DNA of 64,000 nucleotides from Leptotrichia wadei (GTDB lineage Bacteria; Fusobacteriota; Fusobacteriia; Fusobacteriales; Leptotrichiaceae): NCBI RefSeq assembly GCF_007990445.1, contig NZ_AP019841.1, positions 496,001 to 560,000 of the forward strand, read 5' to 3'. Shown piece by piece: positions 1 to 6,691 of this stretch (position 1 is its first letter; each line of letters starts with the position of its first letter). The notes under the pieces were generated by a model. It saw only the letters and a program-made list of their open reading frames with translations, ran no database searches and was not told where the DNA came from. The position numbers and the translations under genes were made by a program.

Positions 1-54
1 GCTAAAATTACAAATCTTGTGAATGGAATAAAAAGAAAAATTATGAAACGATAA
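1..54 (+). CDS. C-terminal end of an upstream gene (partial)
   Basis: The first 54 bases read open in frame 1 as 17 codons ending Arg-Lys-Ile-Met-Lys-Arg and a TAA stop at 52-54. The tail is basic. Only the end of the protein is inside the window, so its function cannot be read. The next gene is a glycosyltransferase that starts 35 bases later on the same strand, so the two may belong to one cell-surface glycan operon; that is inference. Confidence 0.5.
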   Translation, partial: AKITNLVNGIKRKIMKR

Positions 55-89
55 ATTTTAAATTTTTGGAAAATAAGGGGAATTAGAAA

Positions 90-625
90 ATGAAATTTAC
101 AGTTTTTACACCGACTTTTAATCGAAAGGAACTGCTTGAAAAATTGTATAAATCGCTTCAAAAGCAGACTTTTAAAGACTTTGAATGGCTTATTGTGGAT
201 GATGGCTCTACTGATGGGACTAAAGAGAAAGTGGAAGAGTTTTTGAGTGAAAAAAAGTTGGAAATAAAATATTATTTTAAGGAAAATGGCGGTAAGCAGA
301 GGGCTTATAACTTTGCGACAGAAAAGGCGAATGGGGAACTTTTTATTTGTCTTGATTCAGATGATGAATATGTGGAAAATGGGCTTGAAACTATTTTGAA
401 ATATTGGAAAAAATATGAGAAGAATTCCGATATTGCTGGAATGGGATATTTGTCGACTTATCCAAATGGAGAAATTATCGGCTCTAGTTTTCCAGAAAAG
501 GAAATGATCTCGACACAATTTGAAATTTATAATAAATATGGAGTTAAAGGCGATAAGGGGCTTATGTTCAGAACTGAAATTATAAAAAAATATAAATTTC
601 CAGTTTTTGAAGATGAGAAGTTTAT
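90..625 (+). CDS. Family 2 glycosyltransferase, 5' exon (split by IStron)
   Basis: This is the N-terminal part of a GT-A fold glycosyltransferase that would transfer a sugar from a nucleotide sugar to a surface glycan. The family signature is clear: TPTFNR near the start, VDDGSTDGT around residues 36-44 and the metal-binding LDSDDE near residue 90. An AAGGGG ribosome site precedes the ATG. The natural protein does not end at the TAG at 630-632, which lies inside the inserted element. Joining base 625 to base 2534 gives codons for Lys-Phe-Ile-Thr-Glu-Ala in frame and a 290-residue protein, a normal length for the family. The gene is therefore either inactivated or rescued by splicing of the group I intron. 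Donor and acceptor sugars cannot be deduced. Confidence 0.85.
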
Positions 626-1100
626 TAAATAGTGCAAGAACACTCGCGACTTTAGTCGTGAGATGAATTGCACAAAAATTTTAGTAAGCATATAGGGAAA
701 CTTGTATGTAGACACGGAGCAAAACCGTGCAACAAAGAAACTGAATTGCTGGGAACTCTTAAAGCTAGTATAACCACAACATAATATCTAAGTGAAAACA
801 TGGTATAAGTGTGATGGTGGCGAAAGCAGAAAAAATATACTAGATGGTGTAAGGTTAAATCCTAAACATTATGATAATAGACAATCAGCAACTAAGCCTG
901 AAAAGGAAAGTTCAACGACTATCCCTCGTGAGGGGAGTACAATACAAGCGATAGGTATTGGAAGTGGTTTCGCCTAAGGTACATTATGTGCTATGGATAA
1001 GATATAGTCTGTGCTTGTTAGAGATAACAAGAAGTTCATAAGAGAACTGCATAAGTAGTAGCGCACTTATGTGAACGACTTCCCACTGTTGTGGGGTTTT
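626..1100 (+). ncRNA. Group I intron ribozyme core, IStron copy 1
   Basis: The conserved group I elements can be read directly. P1 forms between host exon GTTTAT (620-625) and internal guide GTAAGC (684-689), placing a U-G wobble at the splice site. P and Q elements lie at about 743-768 (GAATTGCTGGGAAC, then CTTAAAGCTAGT). The R element is at 910-924 and the S element AAGATATAGTCTG at 999-1011. P7 is GACTAT (917-922) with ATAGTC (1004-1009). A CCCTCGTGAGGG hairpin just after the 5' P7 strand looks like P7.1, suggesting subgroup IA. P8 is GTACA/TGTGC (979-991). A 7-bp hairpin with a GAGA loop follows at 1014-1031. The short reading frame at 792-977 lies entirely inside this fold and is not a credible protein. 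Activity itself cannot be read from sequence. Confidence 0.88.
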
Positions 1101-1172
1101 AAAAACTTTAAAAATATTTAAAAATAAATAAAAAATATTACTTTTTTGACAGATAAAATGTAGAATATATGG

Positions 1173-1199
1173 TATAATATCTCTGATGAAAAGGAGGTG
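1173..1199 (+). promoter_or_regulatory. Extended -10 promoter and RBS of tnpB, copy 1
   Basis: TATAAT at 1173-1178 is preceded by TGG, which makes an extended -10 element. AAGGAGGTGA follows at 1191-1200, directly upstream of the tnpB ATG at 1207. A TTGACA at 1146-1151 lies 21 bases from the -10, too far for a standard promoter, and is TTAATA in the second copy, so the extended -10 probably carries the function. TnpB could then be made independently of host-gene transcription. Confidence 0.6.
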
Positions 1200-1206
1200 A
1201 TTATAT

Positions 1207-2454
1207 ATGTATTTAACATTAAAACAACAAGTAAAACATCTTAGTAAAAAGGAGTTTAGGAATTTAAAATATTTATCTCATATAGCCAAGAACTTAACTA
1301 ATGAAGCTATATATAATGTTAGACAACACTATTTTCAAAATAAAAAGTATTTAAGTTATAATGAAAACTATAAAATGCTTAAAAATAGTGAAAATTACAA
1401 GAAATTAAATTCTAATATGGCTCAACAAATTCTAAAAGAAGTAGATGGAAGTTTCAAATCATTTTTTGGACTTTTAAAACTTGCTAAGAATGGTCAATAT
1501 AATTTTAAAGATATAAAATTACCTAAATATCTTGCTAAAGATGGTTTTACAACTCTTGTTATAGGTTTTGTAAGATTAAAAGATGATATTCTGATAGTTC
1601 CTTATTCAAATTCATTTAGAAAGATACATAAGGAAATCGCAATAAAGCTACCACCAGTATTAAAAAACAAGAAAATAAAAGAGATTAGAATAATACCAAA
1701 ACAACATTCTAGGTACTTTGAAATTCAATATACTTATGAAGTGGAAGAAGTTCAAAGGGAATTAAATAAAAACAATGCACTAGGAATTGATTTAGGTATA
1801 AATAATCTTTGTACTTGTGTTACAAATACTGGAACTTCATTCATAATAGATGGTAGAAAATTAAAATCAATAAATCAATACTATAACAAGATAAATGCAA
1901 AATTGCAAAGCATTAAAGATAAGCAAAAGATAGAGCATATAACATTAAGGCAAAAGAGAATAGCCAGAAAGAGAAATAATCGTATAAATGATTATCTTTC
2001 AAAAGCAGCAAGAATAATTGTAAATTATTGTCTTAATAATGATATAGGAAAACTAGTTGTAGGATATAATGAAGATTTTCAAAGAAATTCAAATATTGGA
2101 AGTATAAATAATCAGAACTTTGTAAATATACCATATGGGAAATTAAGAGATAAATTAATATATCTATGTAAACTATATGGAATAGAATTTAAACTGCAAG
2201 AAGAGAGTTATACATCAAAAGCAAGTTTCTTTGATAGAGATGAAATTCCAATATATGATAAAGAAAATTCGCAAAAATATATATTCAGTGGAAAAAGAAT
2301 AAAAAGAGGACTATATCAAACAAGCACAGGTAAACTCATAAATGCAGATTGTAATGGAGCATTAAATATATTAAGAAAAAGTAAAGTTGTGGACTTAAGT
2401 GTCCTATACAATAGAGGTGAGCTGAACACACCTAAAAGAATAAGGGTAGTGTAA
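1207..2454 (+). CDS. tnpB: TnpB RNA-guided nuclease, IStron copy 1
   Basis: This 415-residue protein has the TnpB RuvC-type nuclease fold. The three acidic positions are visible: Asp in GIDLGINN near residue 196, Glu in VVGYNEDF near residue 288 and Asp in [11 protein letters not shown] near residue 380. In the family, TnpB binds an omega RNA from the element's 3' end and cuts DNA that matches the guide next to a short motif. The stretch where most TnpBs have a four-cysteine zinc finger reads [15 protein letters not shown] and lacks the cysteines, as in other IStron-type TnpBs known to me. The gene starts after a strong AAGGAGGTGA site. It is closely similar to the copy at 42454-43698, with scattered substitutions. 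No frame damage is seen, so activity is plausible. Confidence 0.93.
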   Translation: MYLTLKQQVKHLSKKEFRNLKYLSHIAKNLTNEAIYNVRQHYFQNKKYLSYNENYKMLKNSENYKKLNSNMAQQILKEVDGSFKSFFGLLKLAKNGQYNFKDIKLPKYLAKDGFTTLVIGFVRLKDDILIVPYSNSFRKIHKEIAIKLPPVLKNKKIKEIRIIPKQHSRYFEIQYTYEVEEVQRELNKNNALGIDLGINNLCTCVTNTGTSFIIDGRKLKSINQYYNKINAKLQSIKDKQKIEHITLRQKRIARKRNNRINDYLSKAARIIVNYCLNNDIGKLVVGYNEDFQRNSNIGSINNQNFVNIPYGKLRDKLIYLCKLYGIEFKLQEESYTSKASFFDRDEIPIYDKENSQKYIFSGKRIKRGLYQTSTGKLINADCNGALNILRKSKVVDLSVLYNRGELNTPKRIRVV

Positions 2455-2533
2455 AGCTATCAAACTTCTTAGAAAATTTTTAAATGTTTTTAAAGATTTT
2501 AGAACCCTGCGACTTTAGTCGTGGGAGGTTCAG
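2400..2533 (+). ncRNA. Predicted omega RNA scaffold / right end, IStron copy 1
   Basis: The end of tnpB and the 79 bases after it form the right end. A hairpin at 2505-2527 (GCGAC, TTTA loop, GTCGT, flanked by CCC and GGG) is followed by AGGTTCAG. In IS200/IS605 elements this region is the omega RNA scaffold, and the 20 or so bases beyond the element end are the guide. Here the guide would begin at 2534 in the glycosyltransferase exon. The same GGTTCAG is also the intron's 3' splice site, so splicing and guide RNA production compete for one sequence. The 5' limit given is approximate. Confidence 0.65.
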
Positions 2534-2870
2534 TACGGAAGCTGTTGTTTATAATAGAATTTGCGAGAAATATAAAATGGTTTACGTAAATGAGAAAATT
2601 GAGATAAAGGAATATCAGGAAGATGGGCTGACTGCGAAATATAATAATTTACTTTTGAAAAATCCGAAAGGGCAGGCACTTTATCACAATGAAATAAATT
2701 CTCAAAAGTTGACTTTTAAGCAGAAAATTTTAAATAATGCTGTTTATTACAAATTTTGCAAAGTGGCTGGTTATAAATTTAGAAAAATATTTCAAGAAAG
2801 CAAAAATAAATTATTTTTAATATTTGCAATTCCAGTTGGGAAATTTATGTGGAAAAAAGTTAAGTTGTAA
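2534..2870 (+). CDS. Family 2 glycosyltransferase, 3' exon
   Basis: This is the C-terminal part of the glycosyltransferase that starts at 90. Read from the splice junction it gives TEAVVYNRICEKYKMVYVNE, the conserved region that follows the catalytic domain in this family, and ends in a basic, amphipathic tail (VGKFMWKKVKL) that could touch the membrane. Together the exons encode 290 residues. Reading this part from an upstream start inside the element would only add nonsense residues from the right-end hairpin, so it should be annotated as an exon or gene fragment, not as its own gene. Confidence 0.85.
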
Positions 2871-2895
2871 AAAATAGGAGAAATAAAAATAAAAA

Positions 2896-3990
2896 ATGGA
2901 TAAAAAATTAGATGACAAAAAAGTCGTTGTTGGAATGAGCGGTGGAATAGATAGTTCCGTTGCCGCTCTTTTGTTAAAGCGGCAGGGATATGAAGTAATC
3001 GGAGTCACGTTAAAGCATTTGCCTGATGAACTTTCGGAAAATCCAGGAAAAACATGCTGTTCCCTGGATGATATAAATGATGCGAGATATACTTGCTACA
3101 CTTTAGGAATTCCGCATTATGTCTTAAATGTTGTGGAAGAGTTTAAAAAAGATGTGATGGAATATTTTGTGGAAATGTATAATGCAGGAAAAACGCCGTC
3201 GCCTTGTGTGATTTGCGATGAAAAGGTGAAAATAAGAAAACTTGTGGAATTTGCTGATAAAATGGGAATAAAGCATATTTCAACAGGGCATTATTCAAAA
3301 GTTAGCCAAAATAACATGCTTTTATGGGATAAAAATAACAGAAAAGATCAGACTTACATGCTTTATCGGCTGGATAAGGAAGTAGTGGAGCGATTTTTAT
3401 TTCCGCTTTCAGAATACAAAAAGTCAGAAGTTCGTGAGATTGCCAGACAAAATGGAATTCATACACATAATAAGCCAGATAGCCAAGGAATCTGCTTTGC
3501 TCCAAACGGATATATTCCATTCTTGAAAAAAGTGCTTGGAGATGACGTGAAAAAGGGGAACTTTGTAGATAAAAACGGGAAAGTCATTGGAGAGCATATA
3601 GGTTACCAGTTTTACACGGTTGGACAACGGCGTGGACTGGGGCTTAATTTGGGGAAGCCATTTTTTGTGCTGGAACTTAGACCTGAAACAAATGAAGTTG
3701 TCGTAGGGGATTTTGAAGAATTGCTGGTAAAGGAAATTGAAGTGATAAATTATAAATTTCATTGTGATTTGAAAAATATAACTGGGAAACAATTAACTGC
3801 ACGTCCAAGATTTTCTTCAAAAGGATTGGCTGGGAAATTAAAAATTTTAGAAAATGAAAAAAATAAAAATAAACTAATTTTTGAATTTGATGAAAAAACT
3901 CATGAAAATTCTGAAGGGCAGCATATTGTATTTTATTTGGAAAATGAGATTGTTGGTGGAGGAGAAATAAAGATGTGTCAAAATATTTAA
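2896..3990 (+). CDS. mnmA: tRNA-uridine 2-sulfurtransferase MnmA
   Basis: MnmA thiolates U34 of Lys, Glu and Gln tRNAs in the cytoplasm, using ATP and sulfur relayed from a cysteine desulfurase. The PP-loop GMSGGIDSS is at residues 13-21. A catalytic cysteine pair is expected near 104 and 200, and both are present: PSPCVICDE at 102-109 and DSQGICFA at 195-202. The first site is a CxxC (Cys104, Cys107) instead of the single cysteine of the E. coli enzyme, which fits the iron-sulfur-type variants. At 364 residues the length is normal. The gene follows the split glycosyltransferase by 25 bases, and the nifS-type desulfurase at 54.2 kb is a possible sulfur donor. Confidence 0.95.
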   Translation: MDKKLDDKKVVVGMSGGIDSSVAALLLKRQGYEVIGVTLKHLPDELSENPGKTCCSLDDINDARYTCYTLGIPHYVLNVVEEFKKDVMEYFVEMYNAGKTPSPCVICDEKVKIRKLVEFADKMGIKHISTGHYSKVSQNNMLLWDKNNRKDQTYMLYRLDKEVVERFLFPLSEYKKSEVREIARQNGIHTHNKPDSQGICFAPNGYIPFLKKVLGDDVKKGNFVDKNGKVIGEHIGYQFYTVGQRRGLGLNLGKPFFVLELRPETNEVVVGDFEELLVKEIEVINYKFHCDLKNITGKQLTARPRFSSKGLAGKLKILENEKNKNKLIFEFDEKTHENSEGQHIVFYLENEIVGGGEIKMCQNI

Positions 3991-4179
3991 GGAGCAAGGA
4001 CAATGTAAAAAATTAGGAATTTATTTTTGCTAAAAATTTGTAATTTTAAAGTCTGGCAAAATAAAAAAAGCTGTTTCATAAATTAATTTTATGGTACAAC
4101 TTTTTCTATTAGATATTTTTAAAAATTTAAAATTTTTTAATTTCATAGAGTAATTACTGCTATGTTTTTATGTAAGAAA

Positions 4180-4488
4180 TTATCGAATAGGATCTCGTTT
4201 TTTTCTTTCTTTTTCTAATAAATCTCTGATTTTCTTCAACTTCTCTTTATCTTTCTCTTTCAATATTTCTTTCAATTTTTCTTTGAGTTCTTCATTTTCT
4301 GTTTCGTTTTTTTTCTCTATTAATTTTTCCTTAAGTTTATCAAGTTCTATTCGATTTTTTGATTCCTCTACTAAATTTTTTAAAAAACTAGCATACTCAC
4401 TTGCGGCATCTCTGCTAAGAAAAGATATATTACCCACAGACCATACCGTTTCTTCCTTATTATTTTTTTCTTTTTTTATTTCAAACAT
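4180..4488 (-). CDS. Small charged coiled-coil protein
   Basis: I do not recognise this 102-residue protein. It has no signal peptide or membrane segment. The first 40 residues look globular (VWSVGNISFLSRDAASEY) and the rest is almost entirely Glu, Lys and Leu in heptad-like order, so a long coiled coil is likely. An AAGGAGA site precedes the ATG. The complementary reading frame at 4283-4516 is low complexity and is a shadow of this gene. It heads leftward next to two exported proteins, but no operon can be proved. Confidence 0.65.
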   Translation of the reverse strand: MFEIKKEKNNKEETVWSVGNISFLSRDAASEYASFLKNLVEESKNRIELDKLKEKLIEKKNETENEELKEKLKEILKEKDKEKLKKIRDLLEKERKKRDPIR

Positions 4489-4574
4489 ATTCCTGTCTCC
4501 TTCCAGAATAAACTAAAATTTTTATAACAATCCTTATCAAAATTCCCCCCTTTGAATTGAGAGCAAAATACTCT

Positions 4575-4766
4575 TTAATTAGTACCCCATCTACACCATC
4601 TTGCACCAACTTTATTGGTTACACAAGTAACAGGTCGGTCAGGGTAGCCTTTTTCTATCCATTCATCATGCAATTCCCCTTCAGGTTTCCACCCATCTAA
4701 TCTTTGTACCTCCATACAAGATTGAAGGCCTGCCAATAAAGCGATAATAATAAATAATTTTTTCAT
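4575..4766 (-). CDS. Small putative lipoprotein
   Basis: This short protein begins MKKLFIIIALLAGLQSC, a lipoprotein signal with an LQSC lipobox, so the mature chain of about 48 residues should be lipid-anchored at its Cys. The mature part has two further cysteines (VTCVTNKVGARWCRWG) that could form a disulfide. I chose the Met at 4766, not the one three codons upstream, because the AAAGGA ribosome site abuts the earlier ATG and is well spaced for this one. Function unknown. Confidence 0.7.
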   Translation of the reverse strand: MKKLFIIIALLAGLQSCMEVQRLDGWKPEGELHDEWIEKGYPDRPVTCVTNKVGARWCRWGTN

Positions 4767-4813
4767 ATCAATCATTCCTTTCTTTTTTTCTTTTTATTTG
4801 TTTTTTATTTTCT

Positions 4814-5305
4814 TTAATCCTGATGCTTCAATTCCTGTTCCAGCATTTTCCTGTAATTTTGTATAGCATATTCATCCCCGGCATCCGCTCCCATCTTGAA
4901 ATATTTTTTTGCCTTGTCAAATTCCTTCTTGTCATAATACAGAAGGCCAAGCTCATTCATAGCTTCAGGGATATTGCGGTCTACGGCTTTTAAGAAGAAT
5001 GTTTCAGCCTTGTCAAGTTTATCTTGAAAGTAGTAAAGCTGCGCCAATTGATACAGAGAGCTGCTATCGCCCCTGCTAATGGCATCTAAAAACATTTTTT
5101 CAGCCTTGTCAAGCCTGCCTTGCTCAAAATACAAACATCCCAGCTGGTACAAGGCTTTGGCATTGCCATTTTCAGCAGCCTTCAAATACTCTTTTTCAGC
5201 CTTTTCCAGTTCCCCGTTCTCAAAGTAGAAGCTGCCATCCTCCAAGTGACCGGCAAATGCTGAAATAGAAAGGACAATAATTCCAAGTAAAATAATTTTT
5301 TTCAT
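4814..5305 (-). CDS. Exported Sel1/TPR repeat protein
   Basis: A cleavable signal peptide (MKKIILLGIIVLSISAFAG) is followed by about four tandem helical repeats of the Sel1-like/TPR type. Each carries the pattern A-x-x-x-L-x-x-L-Y-x-x-x-x-x-x-x-KAE, ending near residue 160. Such solenoids hold protein partners, here in the periplasm or at the surface. The Met at 5305 has AAGGAGAG at good spacing, while the earlier Met at 5329 has none, so I trimmed eight codons. It lies between a cysteine peptidase-like protein and a small lipoprotein on the same strand, which suggests one envelope-related cluster. Confidence 0.8.
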   Translation of the reverse strand: MKKIILLGIIVLSISAFAGHLEDGSFYFENGELEKAEKEYLKAAENGNAKALYQLGCLYFEQGRLDKAEKMFLDAISRGDSSSLYQLAQLYYFQDKLDKAETFFLKAVDRNIPEAMNELGLLYYDKKEFDKAKKYFKMGADAGDEYAIQNYRKMLEQELKHQD

Positions 5306-5363
5306 AAATCTCTCCTTGCTGTTATTCAATATTTATCGTTTCTGATTAAAACAAAAAGTAAGA

Positions 5364-5948
5364 CTATTCATCCAGGTCAACATTTTCCAGAAGCGGCGAC
5401 CTCATAATGTCAAAAGGCAGGACAACCTTGCCCCCGTTTGAATCCAGGTCAACATCCCTTCCAACATCAATTCCTGCTCTTTTAAATACAAGATAGACAA
5501 ACTGCGAACAGTAAAGCCGCTTGTCAAAGTTCTTGTTAAAGGTAAGCCCGTAAGTTTTGGTCGTAGTCTTGTCAATTTCCTTGAACAGAGCATTCTTAAA
5601 ATTATCATCAATATTTTTCAATCTGAACACAGAAACCTTCCTTTTTTCATCATACCAGGCAAAGATAGGACTTTCAGCATACCCGATTGAAAAGGATGGG
5701 AACTCCACAATCTTCATATTCTCATTAATAACAGCGACATGCCCCTGAGACTGCAGAATAGTGTGCTGCTTAGACAGGACTAGAATATCTCCAGTCTTAA
5801 GTTTATTCGCTTTTTCAATCAGTTCTGTAACAGGATACCATTTGTAGCTGGGATCAGTAATCTGGCAAAAAAGTGTCGTTGAAATTGCAATAAATAAGAA
5901 AACAGTTTTTTTAACTATTGTTTCAATATTAAAAAAAATACATTTCAT
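5364..5948 (-). CDS. YiiX-like permuted papain-fold cysteine hydrolase
   Basis: This 194-residue protein has an N-terminal hydrophobic signal (residues 13-28) ending near FCQ and then a circularly permuted NlpC/P60 core: GDILVLSKQ and GHVAVIN (His, near residue 71) come before LYCSQFVYLVFK (Cys, near 148), the order seen in the YaeF/YiiX group. Family members hydrolyse amide or thioester bonds, often in lipids or cell-wall peptides; the substrate here is unknown. The AAAGGAG site is 15 bases from the ATG, which is long. Upstream is an unusual 16-T tract at 6116-6131. Confidence 0.75.
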   Translation of the reverse strand: MKCIFFNIETIVKKTVFLFIAISTTLFCQITDPSYKWYPVTELIEKANKLKTGDILVLSKQHTILQSQGHVAVINENMKIVEFPSFSIGYAESPIFAWYDEKRKVSVFRLKNIDDNFKNALFKEIDKTTTKTYGLTFNKNFDKRLYCSQFVYLVFKRAGIDVGRDVDLDSNGGKVVLPFDIMRSPLLENVDLDE

Positions 5949-6251
5949 AAAATATTTTTTATCATCTCCTTTCGATAATATTAAAAAAAGTTAAAGCAGA
6001 CTTTCGTTCAATCAATCCAAAATCAAAATAAATTAACCTTTCTATAATGTAAAAATCTAACTTTTTATCGCCCAAAAGATTGTTTAAAATATCTTTTTTC
6101 AATTATTATATCCTGTTTTTTTTTTTTTTTTACTTTGGTTACCATTATATTTATATTAGAAACTTAGAAAATAAAATTTTTCAAAGCATTGAAAACCAAA
6201 AATAATATAATATAATTTGAGAATAAATTTAAAAAATATGAAAAATTGTTT
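5949..6251. other. AT-rich intergenic region with a homopolymer tract
   Basis: No gene is visible. On the minus strand a TATAAT (6105-6110) could be the -10 of the leftward hydrolase gene at 5948, and a run of 16 T (A on the coding strand) at 6116-6131 lies where the spacer or -35 region would be. A tract of this length is prone to slippage. Confidence 0.4.
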
Positions 6252-6321
6252 TTTGTTAAATATTTTAACAAAAAGATAGCAAGAAGTATCCGGCTTTTAC
6301 AAGTGGGAGTAGTTCACTCCA
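6252..6321 (+). mobile_element. IS200/IS605 right-end remnant
   Basis: The sequence TTTTAACAAAAAGATAGCAAGAAGT and the tail AAGTGGGAGTAGTTCAC match parts of the IS605-derived sequence at 20341-20540. Only terminal sequence is left: no transposase or TnpB. It directly precedes the tRNA-Cys promoter. This is a decayed end or a very short miniature derivative. Confidence 0.6.
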
Positions 6322-6339
6322 TCGAGAAATAAAAAATAT

Positions 6340-6368
6340 TTGACAAAAATCTAAAAGTATGATAAACT
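6340..6368 (+). promoter_or_regulatory. Promoter of tRNA-Cys
   Basis: TTGACA at 6340-6345 and TAAACT at 6363-6368 are 17 bases apart, a standard sigma-70 layout 14 bases before the tRNA. Confidence 0.65.
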
Positions 6369-6382
6369 TATAAAAGTCAAGT

Positions 6383-6457
6383 GGCGACATGGTCGAGTGG
6401 CTTAGGCAGAGGTCTGCAAAACCTTGTACACCAGTTCGAATCTGGTTGTCGCCTCCA
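6383..6457 (+). tRNA. tRNA-Cys (GCA)
   Basis: A full cloverleaf can be drawn: acceptor GGCGACA with TGTCGCC, anticodon loop CTGCAAA giving GCA, T arm with TTCGAAT loop closed by ACCAG/CTGGT, discriminator T, and an encoded CCA at 6455-6457. Confidence 0.95.
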
Positions 6458-6492
6458 TTAATAAATTACCAATAATAATTATAATTATATTG

Positions 6493-6520
6493 ATAACTAC
6501 TTTATGTAGTTATTTTTTTT
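6493..6520 (+). terminator. Intrinsic terminator after tRNA-Cys
   Basis: The stem ATAACTAC (6493-6500) pairs with GTAGTTAT (6506-6513) and is followed by a run of eight T. Confidence 0.8.
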
Positions 6521-6691
6521 GTTTTAAAAATGAATTATTTAAATAAAAGATAGAACGAAGTAAAATATTTTTAGTCTGTCCAAAATAGTATAATATTTCC
6601 AAAATAAAATAAATATGATAAAATATATTCAAAAGTAATTTTGTCTAAATTAAGTAAAATAAAGCAAAAATGAAATAAAGAAAAGAGGAAA

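Larger units (their letters stand above)
626..2533 (+). mobile_element. IStron copy 1 (group I intron plus tnpB)
   Basis: This is a 1908-bp element inserted after TTTAT (621-625) with no target duplication, as expected for the IS200/IS605 superfamily. It begins TAAATAGTGC and ends GGTTCAG, as does the copy at 41857-43777. Comparing the flanks of both copies fixes the ends to the base. In order it holds a left-end hairpin (632-673), a group I intron core (about 684-1095), a promoter, tnpB (1207-2454) and a right-end hairpin (2505-2527). There is no tnpA, so movement would need a Y1 transposase from elsewhere. It lies in the sense direction of its host gene, as splicing requires, and its last base is the G needed at a group I 3' splice site. 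The class matches the CdISt1-type IStrons of Clostridioides; assignment to that class is inference from structure. Confidence 0.9.

Noticed and set aside
792-977. 61-codon reading frame upstream of tnpB (also at 42023-42208)
   Set aside because: It lies within the conserved group I core and overlaps R element and P7.1; conservation is explained by RNA structure. It has no ribosome site.
1146-1178. TTGACA and TATAAT as a standard promoter for tnpB
   Set aside because: The spacing is 21 bases and copy 2 lacks the TTGACA. An extended -10 is more likely.
2484-2533. Start of an independent gene for the glycosyltransferase C-terminal part
   Set aside because: The upstream codons lie in the right-end hairpin of the IStron and would add residues not found in the family.
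4283-4516. Ser/Phe-rich frame on the plus strand
   Set aside because: It is the antisense shadow of the charged coiled-coil gene on the minus strand; no ribosome site.
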